In this document: in pieces, positions 28,557 to 36,563 of the stretch
Numbering within the stretch: position 1 is the first letter of the stretch
Layout: each line of letters begins with the position of its first letter
Origin: Rhodothermus profundi
GTDB lineage: Bacteria; Bacteroidota; Rhodothermia; Rhodothermales; Rhodothermaceae
NCBI RefSeq assembly: GCF_900142415.1
Contig: NZ_FRAU01000007.1
Span: 62,001 to 126,000, forward strand
Length of the DNA: 64,000 nt
Direction: 5' to 3'
Notes under the pieces: generated by a model
What the model was told of the DNA's origin: nothing
What the model saw: the letters and a program-made list of their open reading frames with translations, nothing else
Databases searched by the model: none
Translations under genes and position numbers: made by a program

Positions 28557-29486
28557 TCAACCGCCGCCCTTTGCCAAAGCTTCAGCTCCGCTGGTGATCT
28601 CCAGGATTTCCTTCGTGATGGCATCCTGGCGGGCCCGGTTGTACTTGAGCCGAAGCTGGCGCAGCAGTTCTTCGGCGTTGGTGGTGGCGTTATCCATGGC
28701 CACCATGCGCGCTCCCTGCTCCGACGCGTACGACTCCAGCAGAATGCGCCAGATCTGATAGTTCAGGTAACGAGGCACAAGCGCCTCCAGGATTTCCTGA
28801 GGGCTTGGCTCAAAAATGTAATCCACCTGATAGCCTGGCTTGAGCTGGGGCCGCCGGCCCAGCTCCCGCTCCATAATCGGCGTCAGGAATCGCTCGGGCG
28901 GAATGGGTAGAAACGGCTCCACGATTCGGTTCTGCGCAATCGTGTTTCGGAATTCATTGTACACGATGCGCACCTCGTCCCACCGTCTTTCCAGATAGCC
29001 ACCAACGATCTCCTCGGAAATCTGGCGGGCTACCTCGAACGTGAGCCGGTCAAAAAAGCCTTGCCGGCTTGCCACAATCTGGTAGTCGCGGCGGCGGAAG
29101 TAGTCGTAGCCTTTCCGTCCCACGCAGTAGAGGTAAAGCCGCCCGGCCTGCTGGAGCGCGGCGAACTCCTGCGCAATGGTTTGCTCGGTGAGCTTGATAA
29201 TGTTTGCATTAAAGGCCCCTGCCAGTCCTCGATCGGCCGTTACGACCACCAGCAGGGCGGCCTGTCGCTCGGCACGGGGCTGAAACAACGGGTGGGTGCT
29301 GGGATCGACGTGTCCCTGCAGGTGGCTGATTACCTCGGCCAACTGGAAGGCGTAGGGGCGCGTCTGAAAGATCCGCTCCTGCGCTCGACGCAGCTTGGCC
29401 GCCGCTACCATCTTCATAGCGCGCGTGACCTGCTGCGTGCTTTTAACCGAGTTAATCCGGTTGCGAATGTCCCGAAGACTTGCCAT
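28557..29486 (-). CDS. atpG: ATP synthase F1 gamma subunit
   Basis: The central rotor shaft of the F1 motor. It has 309 residues, slightly longer than the usual 285-290. The N-terminal helix 'LRDIRNRINSVKSTQQVTRAMKMVAAAKLRRAQ' and the C-terminal 'ERMVAMDNATTNAEELL'-like segment (here GARMVAMDNATTNAEEL) are the two conserved coiled-coil helices, and 'VVTADRGLAGAFNANI' is also typical. It is the last gene of the operon, 14 nt after atpA. No terminator is seen before tRNA-Ser, so atp and tRNA transcripts may join. Confidence 0.96.
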   Translation of the reverse strand: MASLRDIRNRINSVKSTQQVTRAMKMVAAAKLRRAQERIFQTRPYAFQLAEVISHLQGHVDPSTHPLFQPRAERQAALLVVVTADRGLAGAFNANIIKLTEQTIAQEFAALQQAGRLYLYCVGRKGYDYFRRRDYQIVASRQGFFDRLTFEVARQISEEIVGGYLERRWDEVRIVYNEFRNTIAQNRIVEPFLPIPPERFLTPIMERELGRRPQLKPGYQVDYIFEPSPQEILEALVPRYLNYQIWRILLESYASEQGARMVAMDNATTNAEELLRQLRLKYNRARQDAITKEILEITSGAEALAKGGG

Positions 29487-29500
29487 GGCGTGCGCGCTGC

Positions 29501-31108
29501 TCAGGCCGGTTGCGTTTCTCCGCTCAGGTACACTTCGATGAGCGTTTCCGCCTCTTTGCGGAAGATTTCAGCCAGCTCATCGGTCAGGTTCCCCGTCTCA
29601 GCCAGCGCCTTCAACTGATCGGCGTGGCGCAGGCGCAGCCGTTCCAGGAATTCCCGTTCGAAGGGCCGCACCTTCTCGACGGGCAGCCGATCGAGCAATC
29701 CCTGCGTGGCCACGTAGATGATTGCAATCTGCTCTTCGACCGGCATGGGCTGATACTGGCCCTGCTTGAGCACTTCGACGAGCCGCTCGCCGCGCCGGAG
29801 TTGCCGCTGCGTGGCCGGGTCAAGGTCCGAACCGAACTTGGCGAAAGCCTCCAGCTCACGATACTGCGCCAGCTCAATGCGGAGCGTACCGGCCACCTTT
29901 TTCATCGCCTTAATCTGAGCGCTGCCGCCCACGCGGCTTACCGAGATTCCCACGTTAATGGCCGGTCGAATGCCCGCATTGAACAGGTTGGACTCCAGGT
30001 AGATCTGGCCGTCCGTAATAGAGATCACGTTTGTGGGAATGTAGGCCGACACGTCGCCCGCCTGCGTCTCAATCACGGGCAGCGCCGTCAGCGAGCCTCC
30101 TCCCTTGACCAGGTGTTTGATGGAAGGCGGCAGGTTGTTCATCTGGCGGGCCACTTCATCGTTGCTGATGATTTTGGCGGCCCGTTCCAGCAGACGGCTG
30201 TGCAGGTAGAAGATGTCACCCGGATAGGCTTCGCGTCCGGGCGGACGCCGCAGCAGCAGCGATACTTCGCGATAAGCCACAGCCTGCTTCGAGAGGTCGT
30301 CATAGACGACCAGCGCGTGGCGTCCCGTATCCCGGAAGAATTCGCCAATGCAGGCTCCTGCAAACGGCGCGATAAACTGCATGGGCGCCGGTGCTGAAGC
30401 CGGAGCATTTATCACAACCGTGTATTCCATCGCCCCGTGCTCCTCAAGCGCCCGCACAACCTGCGCCACGGTCGAGGCCTTCTGGCCAACGGCCACATAA
30501 ATGCAGTAAACCGGCTTGTCTGTCTGGTGGGTGTATTTCTGATTGATAATGGTATCGACCAGAATAGCCGTTTTACCGGTCTGGCGGTCGCCAATGATCA
30601 GCTCACGCTGGCCGCGACCGATCGGAATCATCGAGTCGATCGCTTTGATCCCCGTCTGCAGGGGCTCCCGTACGGGTTCGCGATAAATGACCCCCGGCGC
30701 TTTGCGTTCGAGGGGCATTTCGTATTTCTCCCCTCCGATCGGCCCTTTCCCGTCAAGAGGATTCCCCAGGGGGTCAATCACGCGGCCCAGCATCTCTTCA
30801 GAGACCAGGATCGAAGCCACGCGGCGCGTCCGACGCGCTTCATCGCCTTCTTTGACCAGGTCCACCTCTCCGAACAGCACGACGCCCACGTTATCCTCTT
30901 CTAGGTTGAGCGCCATACCCGTGACTCCGCTTCGCGGAAACTCAATCAGCTCGCCGGCACCGACGCCGCGCAGTCCATAAATGCGGGCGATGCCGTCGCC
31001 CACCTGCAATACGGTGCCCACCTCATACACGTCGGCTTCTGCCTCAAAGCCGCCCAACTCCCGTCGGAGCACCTCTGTAATTTCGTCCGGTCGAATTGCC
31101 GTTGCCAT
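29501..31108 (-). CDS. atpA: ATP synthase F1 alpha subunit
   Basis: The regulatory, nucleotide-binding alpha subunit of the F1 hexamer; it has 535 residues. The N-terminal beta-barrel carries '[14 protein letters not shown]', the P-loop is [10 protein letters not shown] near residue 170, '[13 protein letters not shown]'-like segment is [14 protein letters not shown], and '[19 protein letters not shown]' holds the arginine finger region. All conserved sites are intact. It lies between atpH (15 nt upstream) and atpG. The catalytic beta gene is not in this operon. Confidence 0.97.
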   Translation of the reverse strand: MATAIRPDEITEVLRRELGGFEAEADVYEVGTVLQVGDGIARIYGLRGVGAGELIEFPRSGVTGMALNLEEDNVGVVLFGEVDLVKEGDEARRTRRVASILVSEEMLGRVIDPLGNPLDGKGPIGGEKYEMPLERKAPGVIYREPVREPLQTGIKAIDSMIPIGRGQRELIIGDRQTGKTAILVDTIINQKYTHQTDKPVYCIYVAVGQKASTVAQVVRALEEHGAMEYTVVINAPASAPAPMQFIAPFAGACIGEFFRDTGRHALVVYDDLSKQAVAYREVSLLLRRPPGREAYPGDIFYLHSRLLERAAKIISNDEVARQMNNLPPSIKHLVKGGGSLTALPVIETQAGDVSAYIPTNVISITDGQIYLESNLFNAGIRPAINVGISVSRVGGSAQIKAMKKVAGTLRIELAQYRELEAFAKFGSDLDPATQRQLRRGERLVEVLKQGQYQPMPVEEQIAIIYVATQGLLDRLPVEKVRPFEREFLERLRLRHADQLKALAETGNLTDELAEIFRKEAETLIEVYLSGETQPA

Positions 31109-31123
31109 GGCTCTATAGAGTTC

Positions 31124-31699
31124 TCACGATTGGTTGCTGCCATTCCCCAACGTTACGCTGCGCCGCAGGCGTTCCCGGAGCGCTGTCAGTTGCTGACGCA
31201 CGCTGCCGTCATAGACCGTATCACCTACCCGAACCACCACGCCGCCAATCAAAGAAGGATCCTGCTGCAACCGCAGCCGAATCTTTTTTCCGGTCAGCCG
31301 CTCCAGCTTGGCGACCAGGGGTTGCGCACCGGCTTCGTCCAGAGGAAAAGCGGTCCGCACCTGCGCTTCTATAATCCCCTGTTCCTCGTCCTGCAATGCC
31401 CGGTAAGCGGCTACAACAGCCGGCAGCAGCGACTCGCGCTCTTTTTCTACCAGCAGCTCTAAAAAGCGGACTGTCAGCGGCTGCAGGCGCCCGGCAAAAA
31501 GCGTCTCAATAATCTTTTTTTTCTTCTCCCGTGGAATCACAGGACTTTCAAACACCCGGGCCAGCTCTCGCGAGGTGGTGAAGCTTTCGTGCAGGACGGC
31601 CACATCGGCGTCGATTGCTTCCGCCTGGCCGCGCGCCCGTGCTTCCTCAAACAGGGCCCGGGCATATCGTCGGGCTACCGGATGGCTGATTCCCTGCAT
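31124..31699 (-). CDS. atpH: ATP synthase F1 delta subunit
   Basis: The delta subunit joins the F1 head to the b-subunit stalk. It has 191 residues. The N-terminal 'VARRYARALFEEA' is the family signature; a helical bundle follows and the C-terminus has 'LIGGVVVRVGDTVYDGSVRQQL', the conserved delta end. It is 6 nt downstream of atpF and 15 nt upstream of atpA. Confidence 0.95.
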   Translation of the reverse strand: MQGISHPVARRYARALFEEARARGQAEAIDADVAVLHESFTTSRELARVFESPVIPREKKKKIIETLFAGRLQPLTVRFLELLVEKERESLLPAVVAAYRALQDEEQGIIEAQVRTAFPLDEAGAQPLVAKLERLTGKKIRLRLQQDPSLIGGVVVRVGDTVYDGSVRQQLTALRERLRRSVTLGNGSNQS

Positions 31700-31705
31700 G
31701 ACGCT

Positions 31706-32221
31706 TCAGTTTTTGTTGGCCGGAAGCGACTCCAGGAAGCGCGCCACCAGACGCCGCTGCCGCTCGGCATCCAGACTTTCCCGCAGGATCTTTTCGGCGG
31801 CCTGAATGGCCAGGTCGGCGACCACGGCCCGCAACTCGTCAAGCGCTCCTTGCTTCTCGCGTTCAATCTCGGCCCGAGCCTGCGCCTGCATTTGCTGAAT
31901 CTGCTCACGGGTCTGCTGCAACTGTTCCTGTCGCAGCCGCTCGGCCTCTTCGCGCGCCTCACGCAATATGCGCTGCGCTTCCTGCTCCGCTTCCCGACGA
32001 ATCCGCTCATTTTCTGCCTGAATCTGCCGGGCCTCTGCCAGCGCGCGCTCTGCCCGCCGCAGAGACGCATCAATGCTTTCCTCCCGTTCCTGCAACGCTT
32101 GCAGGATCGGCTTCCACGCAAACTTATAGAGCAGGAAGAGCAGCAGCAAAAACGTCAGGCTCTTCCAGACAATCAGGCCTGGTTCTACTGAAACCAGATT
32201 GGCTGCCAGAATCCAATACAT
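31706..32221 (-). CDS. atpF: ATP synthase Fo b subunit
   Basis: The peripheral stalk. A single N-terminal membrane helix ('LIVWKSLTFLLLLFLLYKFAWKP', about residues 14-36) ends in the conserved WKP, then a long charged coiled coil (Arg, Glu, Gln, Ala) runs to the end. It has 171 residues and only one b-type gene is in the operon, so the stalk is probably a homodimer. A strong hairpin stands between it and atpE. Confidence 0.95.
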   Translation of the reverse strand: MYWILAANLVSVEPGLIVWKSLTFLLLLFLLYKFAWKPILQALQEREESIDASLRRAERALAEARQIQAENERIRREAEQEAQRILREAREEAERLRQEQLQQTREQIQQMQAQARAEIEREKQGALDELRAVVADLAIQAAEKILRESLDAERQRRLVARFLESLPANKN

Positions 32222-32261
32222 GTCTCCCTGAAATCTTTATCCCACAGGCACGCAAGTCATA

Positions 32262-32298
32262 CCCCTGGAGAGGCAATGCTCCGTTGCCTCTCCAGGGG
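32262..32298. promoter_or_regulatory. Perfect hairpin between atpE and atpF
   Basis: CCCCTGGAGAGGCAA and its exact complement (15 bp) around a 7-nt loop. No T-run follows on the minus strand, so it is unlikely to be a full terminator. It lies 31 nt after the atpE stop and could protect or delimit the atpE mRNA, letting the c subunit be made in excess. Confidence 0.65.
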
Positions 32299-32329
32299 CA
32301 GCCCGAAAAAGGCTCCCCTGTCGAACCCC

Positions 32330-32557
32330 TTACTTGAGGGCCAGCAGGATGCAGATCACCAGACCGAACAGCGCCACTCCCTCGATCAGGGCAGCCGCAA
32401 TAATCATCGAGGTCCGGATATCCCCGGAGGCTTCAGGCTGGCGGGCCGAGCCCTCCATGGCCGAAGCAGCCAGTCGCCCGATGCCCACGCCAGCTCCAAT
32501 GGCCACAATACCCGCCCCAATACCGGCGGCAAGGAATGCCAGAGCAGTTGGTTCCAT
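32330..32557 (-). CDS. atpE: ATP synthase Fo c subunit
   Basis: The proton-carrying rotor ring subunit of 75 residues: two membrane helices joined by the polar loop 'ARQPEASGDIR'. The first helix has the glycine pattern GAGIGAGVGIG-like needed for close packing (here AAGIGAGIVAIGAGVGIG). The ion-binding Glu is in 'AALIEGVALFG'; the residues after it lack the Ser/Thr of sodium-binding c subunits, so proton coupling is inferred. A hairpin follows. Confidence 0.96.
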   Translation of the reverse strand: MEPTALAFLAAGIGAGIVAIGAGVGIGRLAASAMEGSARQPEASGDIRTSMIIAAALIEGVALFGLVICILLALK

Positions 32558-32615
32558 AGCGCTTTGTGTATTTTGTTTTTACTTAAGGGTTTAACAATAC
32601 AGGGGTTGATTACGG

Positions 32616-33815
32616 TCATGTACCAGTAGATTGCGCTGCTGTCGGCACGGCATGCACCACCGAGGCCGTTGCCGGCTCCTCTTCCGGTTCATGAGCCTCA
32701 TGATCATGCTCATGCTCCGCTACCGACATGCCAATAAACAACGCCGACAGCAGGGTAAAGACGTATGCCTGAATAAAAGCTACCAGGAGCTTAATTACCG
32801 AGATAAACAGGGTCAGCAGCACGCTGGGGAGCACCGTCAACCAGGCAGCCAACGCTCCGAAAAACGCGTTGATCATAAATATCAACCCGATCAAGCTCAA
32901 AATCACCAGCGTACCGGCCGACATATTCGCAAACAAACGAATGGCCAGCGCCGCATGCCGCGTAAAGAGCCCCATCAGCTCTACGGGTATCAGGATGGGC
33001 TTCACAAAGACCGGCACGCCCGGCGGCCAGAAAATGTGCTTCCAGTGATCCTTGGAGGCGTAAATGGTGCCAATCACAAAGGTAAACAGGGCCAGCACTC
33101 CAGTTACCGCCAGATTAGAGGTAGCTGCGCCCAGATTAGGCACCAGTCCGAGCAGATTGCTGAACAGGATGAAAAAGAAAGCTGTCAGCAGATATGGCAA
33201 AAATCGGTCAGCCTTCTTTCCGATGTTGGGGCGAGCAATTTCATCCCGCACAAAGACAATAAACACCTCCGCCAGATTTTGCCAGAGGCCTCGGGGAGCT
33301 GTGGTGCGGCCAATACCCTGCCGATAGCGCCGCGCTACCGGAATGAAAAAGGCCAGCACCAGCAAAGCAGCGATCAGTCCAAAGACGTAATGGCGCGTGA
33401 TGGACAGATCCAGCACCAACTCTCCCTCCCGAGGGGAGAGCTTAGCGTAGAGATGTTGATGCGCAGCGATCAGTTCTTCCAGTTCAGCAGGCGATGCATA
33501 ACGATGCCCCTCATAGTCGGCAACGTAGCGCCCAGAACGCAAGGCCGAGGCCGTGCTGCCAAAAACGTCCAGTCCCCACGATCCTTCGGCGGTGCGCACC
33601 AGAAAAAGCCGAGGAAGCTCAATCGTAACGACAGGCTCCAGCGCTACGTAGTAGCCATCGGCCGTGTGGTGAATGAGCACTTCACTGATATGCGCACTGT
33701 CCTCACCTCCTTCAGCAGCCAGGAGCGGCCGCGGCCCTAAACTCCACCAGGCAATTACGAGCCACAGCCCGGTGCGGTACCATCTGCTGTGCGAAAAGCG
33801 CGTGCGGTTACCCAT
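32616..33815 (-). CDS. atpB: ATP synthase Fo a subunit with long N-terminal extension
   Basis: The stator proton channel. The ATG at 33815, inside the end of the upstream gene, gives 399 residues; most a subunits have 220-280. The extra 135 residues start with an apparent signal or anchor helix ('GLWLVIAWWSLGPRPLLAAEG') and continue as a soluble, probably periplasmic, domain. Such extensions are known in Bacteroidota and Chlorobi. The essential Arg is in 'ALAIRLFANMSAG', with 'NLLGLVPNLG' and the last helix 'LLVAFIQAYVFTLLSALFIG' also present. The C-terminus is His- and Glu-rich (EHEHDHEAHEPEEE), which could bind metal. Confidence 0.95.
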   Translation of the reverse strand: MGNRTRFSHSRWYRTGLWLVIAWWSLGPRPLLAAEGGEDSAHISEVLIHHTADGYYVALEPVVTIELPRLFLVRTAEGSWGLDVFGSTASALRSGRYVADYEGHRYASPAELEELIAAHQHLYAKLSPREGELVLDLSITRHYVFGLIAALLVLAFFIPVARRYRQGIGRTTAPRGLWQNLAEVFIVFVRDEIARPNIGKKADRFLPYLLTAFFFILFSNLLGLVPNLGAATSNLAVTGVLALFTFVIGTIYASKDHWKHIFWPPGVPVFVKPILIPVELMGLFTRHAALAIRLFANMSAGTLVILSLIGLIFMINAFFGALAAWLTVLPSVLLTLFISVIKLLVAFIQAYVFTLLSALFIGMSVAEHEHDHEAHEPEEEPATASVVHAVPTAAQSTGT

Positions 33816-34107
33816 GCGTTTGTTGCAAAGCCGTTCGATGCCAGCTCCAGATTTCCAGAACCAATCCCAGCACAAACACACCGCCAAATCCCCCTACTAG
33901 GGCTGCCGTGTGCAACGCCAGCACCTTGATGCACACAGCCAGCACCACCAGAGCGCCGATCATTCGCACCAGCATGCCTCCAATGACCCACCGCACAAAG
34001 CGCGACATGGACCAATGCCACGCCCTGCGAACGCCCCAGAGTCCAACGCCGGTGTATCCTCCCCCCAATCCCACTCCCACCATCAGACTGATCCAGATGT
34101 CTTCCAT
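33808..34107 (-). CDS. Small membrane protein of the atp operon, AtpI/AtpR-like
   Basis: From the ATG at 34107 it has 99 residues with three hydrophobic helices ('ISLMVGVGLGGGYTGVGLWG', 'RMIGALVVLAVCIKVLAL', 'GFGGVFVLGLVLEIW'). Its end overlaps the atpB start by 8 nt, a strong sign of coupled translation. Position and size fit the assembly proteins AtpI or AtpR that help c-ring formation. The Arg in the second helix region (MLVRMIG) recalls AtpR, but the match is loose. Confidence 0.6.
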   Translation of the reverse strand: MEDIWISLMVGVGLGGGYTGVGLWGVRRAWHWSMSRFVRWVIGGMLVRMIGALVVLAVCIKVLALHTAALVGGFGGVFVLGLVLEIWSWHRTALQQTHG

Positions 34108-34221
34108 GCTGACGCCCGGCCGATAACCCGGGATGATCGACGCGCGCCTGGAACGCAAAAACTAAAACGAAAGACCCCGCCTGTTGGCCCCAACGCAATG
34201 AATTCTGAATAAATAGCGGTT

Positions 34222-34503
34222 TTATTTTCCGTGAGACGTATCGCGCGGGCGCCGCCGCCTCTGCTGTTGCAACCGTACATTGACCTGCCAGAGCTTGGCC
34301 ACAACGGCCACCAGCCCCAGCACAGCACCTACCAGAGTAAGCCAGGGCAACGTCCTCAACCAGCGATCCAACACGTATCCGCCCAGCACAAAAAACGCCA
34401 TGCCCAACGCCAACTGAAGCCCCAGTCCCAGATAAGGCCCCAGGGCCCGAAGCGCTTCTTGCATGGAAGCACCGACGCCGGTGGACTTTTTTCGCGCCTT
34501 CAT
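34222..34503 (-). CDS. AtpZ/AtpI family protein
   Basis: A 93-residue protein with the pattern of the small AtpZ family: 'YLGLGLQLALGMAFFVLGGYVLD' then 'WLTLVGAVLGLVAVVAKLW', two helices, and a very basic tail. Members precede atp operons and are thought to help c-ring assembly or magnesium supply. The start ATG overlaps the bactofilin stop (ATGA), and a gap of 114 nt without coding signal separates it from the next gene. Confidence 0.75.
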   Translation of the reverse strand: MKARKKSTGVGASMQEALRALGPYLGLGLQLALGMAFFVLGGYVLDRWLRTLPWLTLVGAVLGLVAVVAKLWQVNVRLQQQRRRRPRDTSHGK

Positions 34504-34994
34504 GTTCCAGCGGCCGGCTCGGCGTCCGCTTTCTTCGCCCGGGCAGCTTCTCGGACAGGCGCAGCCGCCTTCTTGTCCGTAGGAGGCGTTGCTTTTGTCT
34601 CAATAACCCGGTCAACCTTCCCCATGCGGCACTCGCCGTCGAAAACCGCACCGGCCTCTACCACCAGGCGTCCGGTCTGAATGCGCCCTTCTACCTGCGC
34701 CGTTTCCTTGAGCAGCAACGTCTCCTCAATAACCAGATCGCCCTGCACCCGCCCGGCAATGTCGGCGCTGCTGGCATACAGCTCCCCTTCAAGAATACCT
34801 TCTGCCGCGATAATGGCTTTTCCCTGCACGTGCAGGGTACCAATTACCCGACCACTGATGCGGATGTCGTGAGGCGTCCGAAGCGTGCCTTCGAAAACCG
34901 TGCCTTCCCCCACCAGATTCAACTGGTTGGGAGCCGTCGTTCCTGTTGCGCGGCTCATGTTTGCCTCCTTCGCTTTACCTTTGAAGAGAGCCAT
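34500..34994 (-). CDS. Bactofilin (polymer-forming cytoskeletal protein)
   Basis: A 164-residue protein whose centre (about 25-125) is the bactofilin right-handed beta-helix: repeats of 'G...G.I.....I.I.GrV.G.l', for example 'DIRISGRVIGTLHVQGKAII' and 'GRIQTGRLVVEAGAVFDGECRMG'. The C-terminal 35 residues are Ala, Lys and Glu rich and probably disordered. Bactofilins form filaments at the inner membrane and often place cell-wall enzymes. It lies between an M23 peptidase gene (5 nt) and the atp operon (4-nt overlap). Confidence 0.9.
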   Translation of the reverse strand: MALFKGKAKEANMSRATGTTAPNQLNLVGEGTVFEGTLRTPHDIRISGRVIGTLHVQGKAIIAAEGILEGELYASSADIAGRVQGDLVIEETLLLKETAQVEGRIQTGRLVVEAGAVFDGECRMGKVDRVIETKATPPTDKKAAAPVREAARAKKADAEPAAGT

Positions 34995-34999
34995 GATGT

Positions 35000-35896
35000 C
35001 TACCGGATAACAAAATAGTTCAACGGATCCTGTGCCAGTCCATGACGCCAGAGCTCAAAGTGCAGGTGGGGACCGGTGGTAATCTCGCCCGTATTGCCGC
35101 TCAATGCAATAGCTTCCCGGTCCCGAACTCGATCCCCTACCTGTTTGAGCAAGCGCTGATTGTGCTTGTAGAGCGAAACGTAGCCATCGGCATGCTGCAC
35201 AATAATGACAAAACCTCCCGCCTGCGTCCAATCGGCAAAAATCACGTAACCGCTCCCAATGGACCGTACCACCGTGCCCGCTTCCACCGCGAGATCAATG
35301 CCATAGTGCCCGCTCCGCGCATCAAACCCCCGGGTCATAAAGCCCGCTACGGGTGGCAACACGGGAAACTGCAATTGCAACAGCGGATCGCTGCGCAGCA
35401 CAGCGGGCTGCACGCGCTGCGTGGCCGGAGCAATCAGTTCCATCACGGGAAGCGCCGGGGGCTGATGCTCCTGCCAGTTTTCTGAAACAGGGGTGGCTTC
35501 AGGCAACATGACTCCGGTTTCACCGGGCGACTCCTGCCTCACCCGCCCTTCCTCGGACGGCACGATCTCTCCCAGAATGAGCTGGCGCAAACGCGCAATG
35601 TACTGCTGCTGCACGGCCAGCGAATCCTCCAGCGCCGCTACTCGCAAACTACTCAGCCGCGCCCGCTGCCGCATCTCCTCTGTCGCCACCCCCGGAAACA
35701 ACTCCCGAAGCGGCGTCAGAAGCACCAGCGCCACGAGCAAAACGGCCAGCAGCACGGCGCTGCCGCCCAGCAATGCCAGCAAGTGCACAGGACGCAGCGT
35801 GAAAGGGGCAGGCGTGCCGGCATAGGCATCCTCTACAACAAGCACCACGACCTCCTCATCCCAGTGCCCCAATAACTTCCGCAAGAAAGCCCACAT
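35000..35896 (-). CDS. M23 family peptidoglycan metallopeptidase, membrane-anchored
   Basis: A 298-residue protein. One membrane helix at about 38-62 leaves a short cytoplasmic N-terminus; then a coiled coil (about 75-110) and a proline-rich link; the LytM catalytic domain takes residues 190-298. Zinc ligands are His197 and Asp201 in GHYGID and His279 in GPHLHF, with His277 as catalytic partner. It would cut peptide cross-links in the periplasm. Pairing with a bactofilin is a widespread arrangement in which the filament controls the peptidase. It is the first gene of the operon. Confidence 0.92.
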   Translation of the reverse strand: MWAFLRKLLGHWDEEVVVLVVEDAYAGTPAPFTLRPVHLLALLGGSAVLLAVLLVALVLLTPLRELFPGVATEEMRQRARLSSLRVAALEDSLAVQQQYIARLRQLILGEIVPSEEGRVRQESPGETGVMLPEATPVSENWQEHQPPALPVMELIAPATQRVQPAVLRSDPLLQLQFPVLPPVAGFMTRGFDARSGHYGIDLAVEAGTVVRSIGSGYVIFADWTQAGGFVIIVQHADGYVSLYKHNQRLLKQVGDRVRDREAIALSGNTGEITTGPHLHFELWRHGLAQDPLNYFVIR

Positions 35897-36020
35897 GATT
35901 CAGGTTTTAGGTTTTTTCGAAACCTGCCTGCAACAAACCAAAAGCTAGGCCGTTTTATCGCGCTTGCAACCGGATTGATTTTCCTGCAACAGTCCCGCTA
36001 TTGAACCTGACCGAAGACTC

Positions 36021-36275
36021 ATGGCACACCATAAGTCGGCAATCAAGCGCATCCGTCAGAATGCCAAGCGGCGGGCTCGCAATCGATACTACCGGAGCTG
36101 GATGCGCACCATGATTAAAAAAGTACGGGCAGCCCGGTCGCGCGACGAAGCCCTGCCTCTACTCAACCAGACCAAAAGCCTGCTGGATCGTCTCGTGGTT
36201 AAGGGCATTATACACAAAAACAAAGCCGCAAACTACAAGCGCAAGCTGGAAAAGTACGTGAACCAACTGGCCTAA
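36021..36275 (+). CDS. rpsT: 30S ribosomal protein S20
   Basis: 84 residues, highly basic, beginning MAHHKSAIKRIRQNAKRRARN, the S20 signature, and with 'KGIIHKNKAANYKRKLEKYV' at the end. S20 binds the 5' domain of 16S rRNA during early 30S assembly. Monocistronic, with a terminator after it and divergent from the M23 gene. Confidence 0.97.
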   Translation: MAHHKSAIKRIRQNAKRRARNRYYRSWMRTMIKKVRAARSRDEALPLLNQTKSLLDRLVVKGIIHKNKAANYKRKLEKYVNQLA

Positions 36276-36299
36276 CATAACCCATCTGCAGGGCCTCAG

Positions 36300-36332
36300 A
36301 AAAAGCCTGTCTGTTTAGGCAGGCTTTTTTTA
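36300..36332 (+). terminator. Rho-independent terminator of rpsT
   Basis: AAAAAGCCTG-tctgttta-GGCAGGCTTTTTTT-type hairpin with stem AAGCCTGtc/..CAGGCTT and seven Ts, 25 nt after the rpsT stop. The A-run before it may allow action on both strands. Confidence 0.88.
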
Positions 36333-36471
36333 CAAACATTACGCTTAAAATTACAAATCGGTCACTTTACTCGGGGCAGCATTTTGCGTATGCTATTGCC
36401 TGCACGACGGCACCTGACAGAAATGGCTTCTCTGTAGCGCAAGATCAACAAATTTTCTTACAGGGAGGACG

Positions 36472-36502
36472 ACAGGTGTGTTCAATTTCTACCTGTTTTT
36501 TT
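36472..36502 (+). terminator. Weak hairpin with T-run upstream of the PKD-OmpA gene
   Basis: ACAGGT and ACCTGT, 13 nt apart, followed by seven Ts, 60 nt before the next gene. Short stem; it might be a leader attenuator or chance. The interval 36333-36563 is AT-rich and has no other recognisable element. Confidence 0.3.
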
Positions 36503-36563
36503 AAATTGAAAACTGAAATAGTGTCACAAGCGAGTCCGCCAACCTCCTAACGTTTAAACAGCC

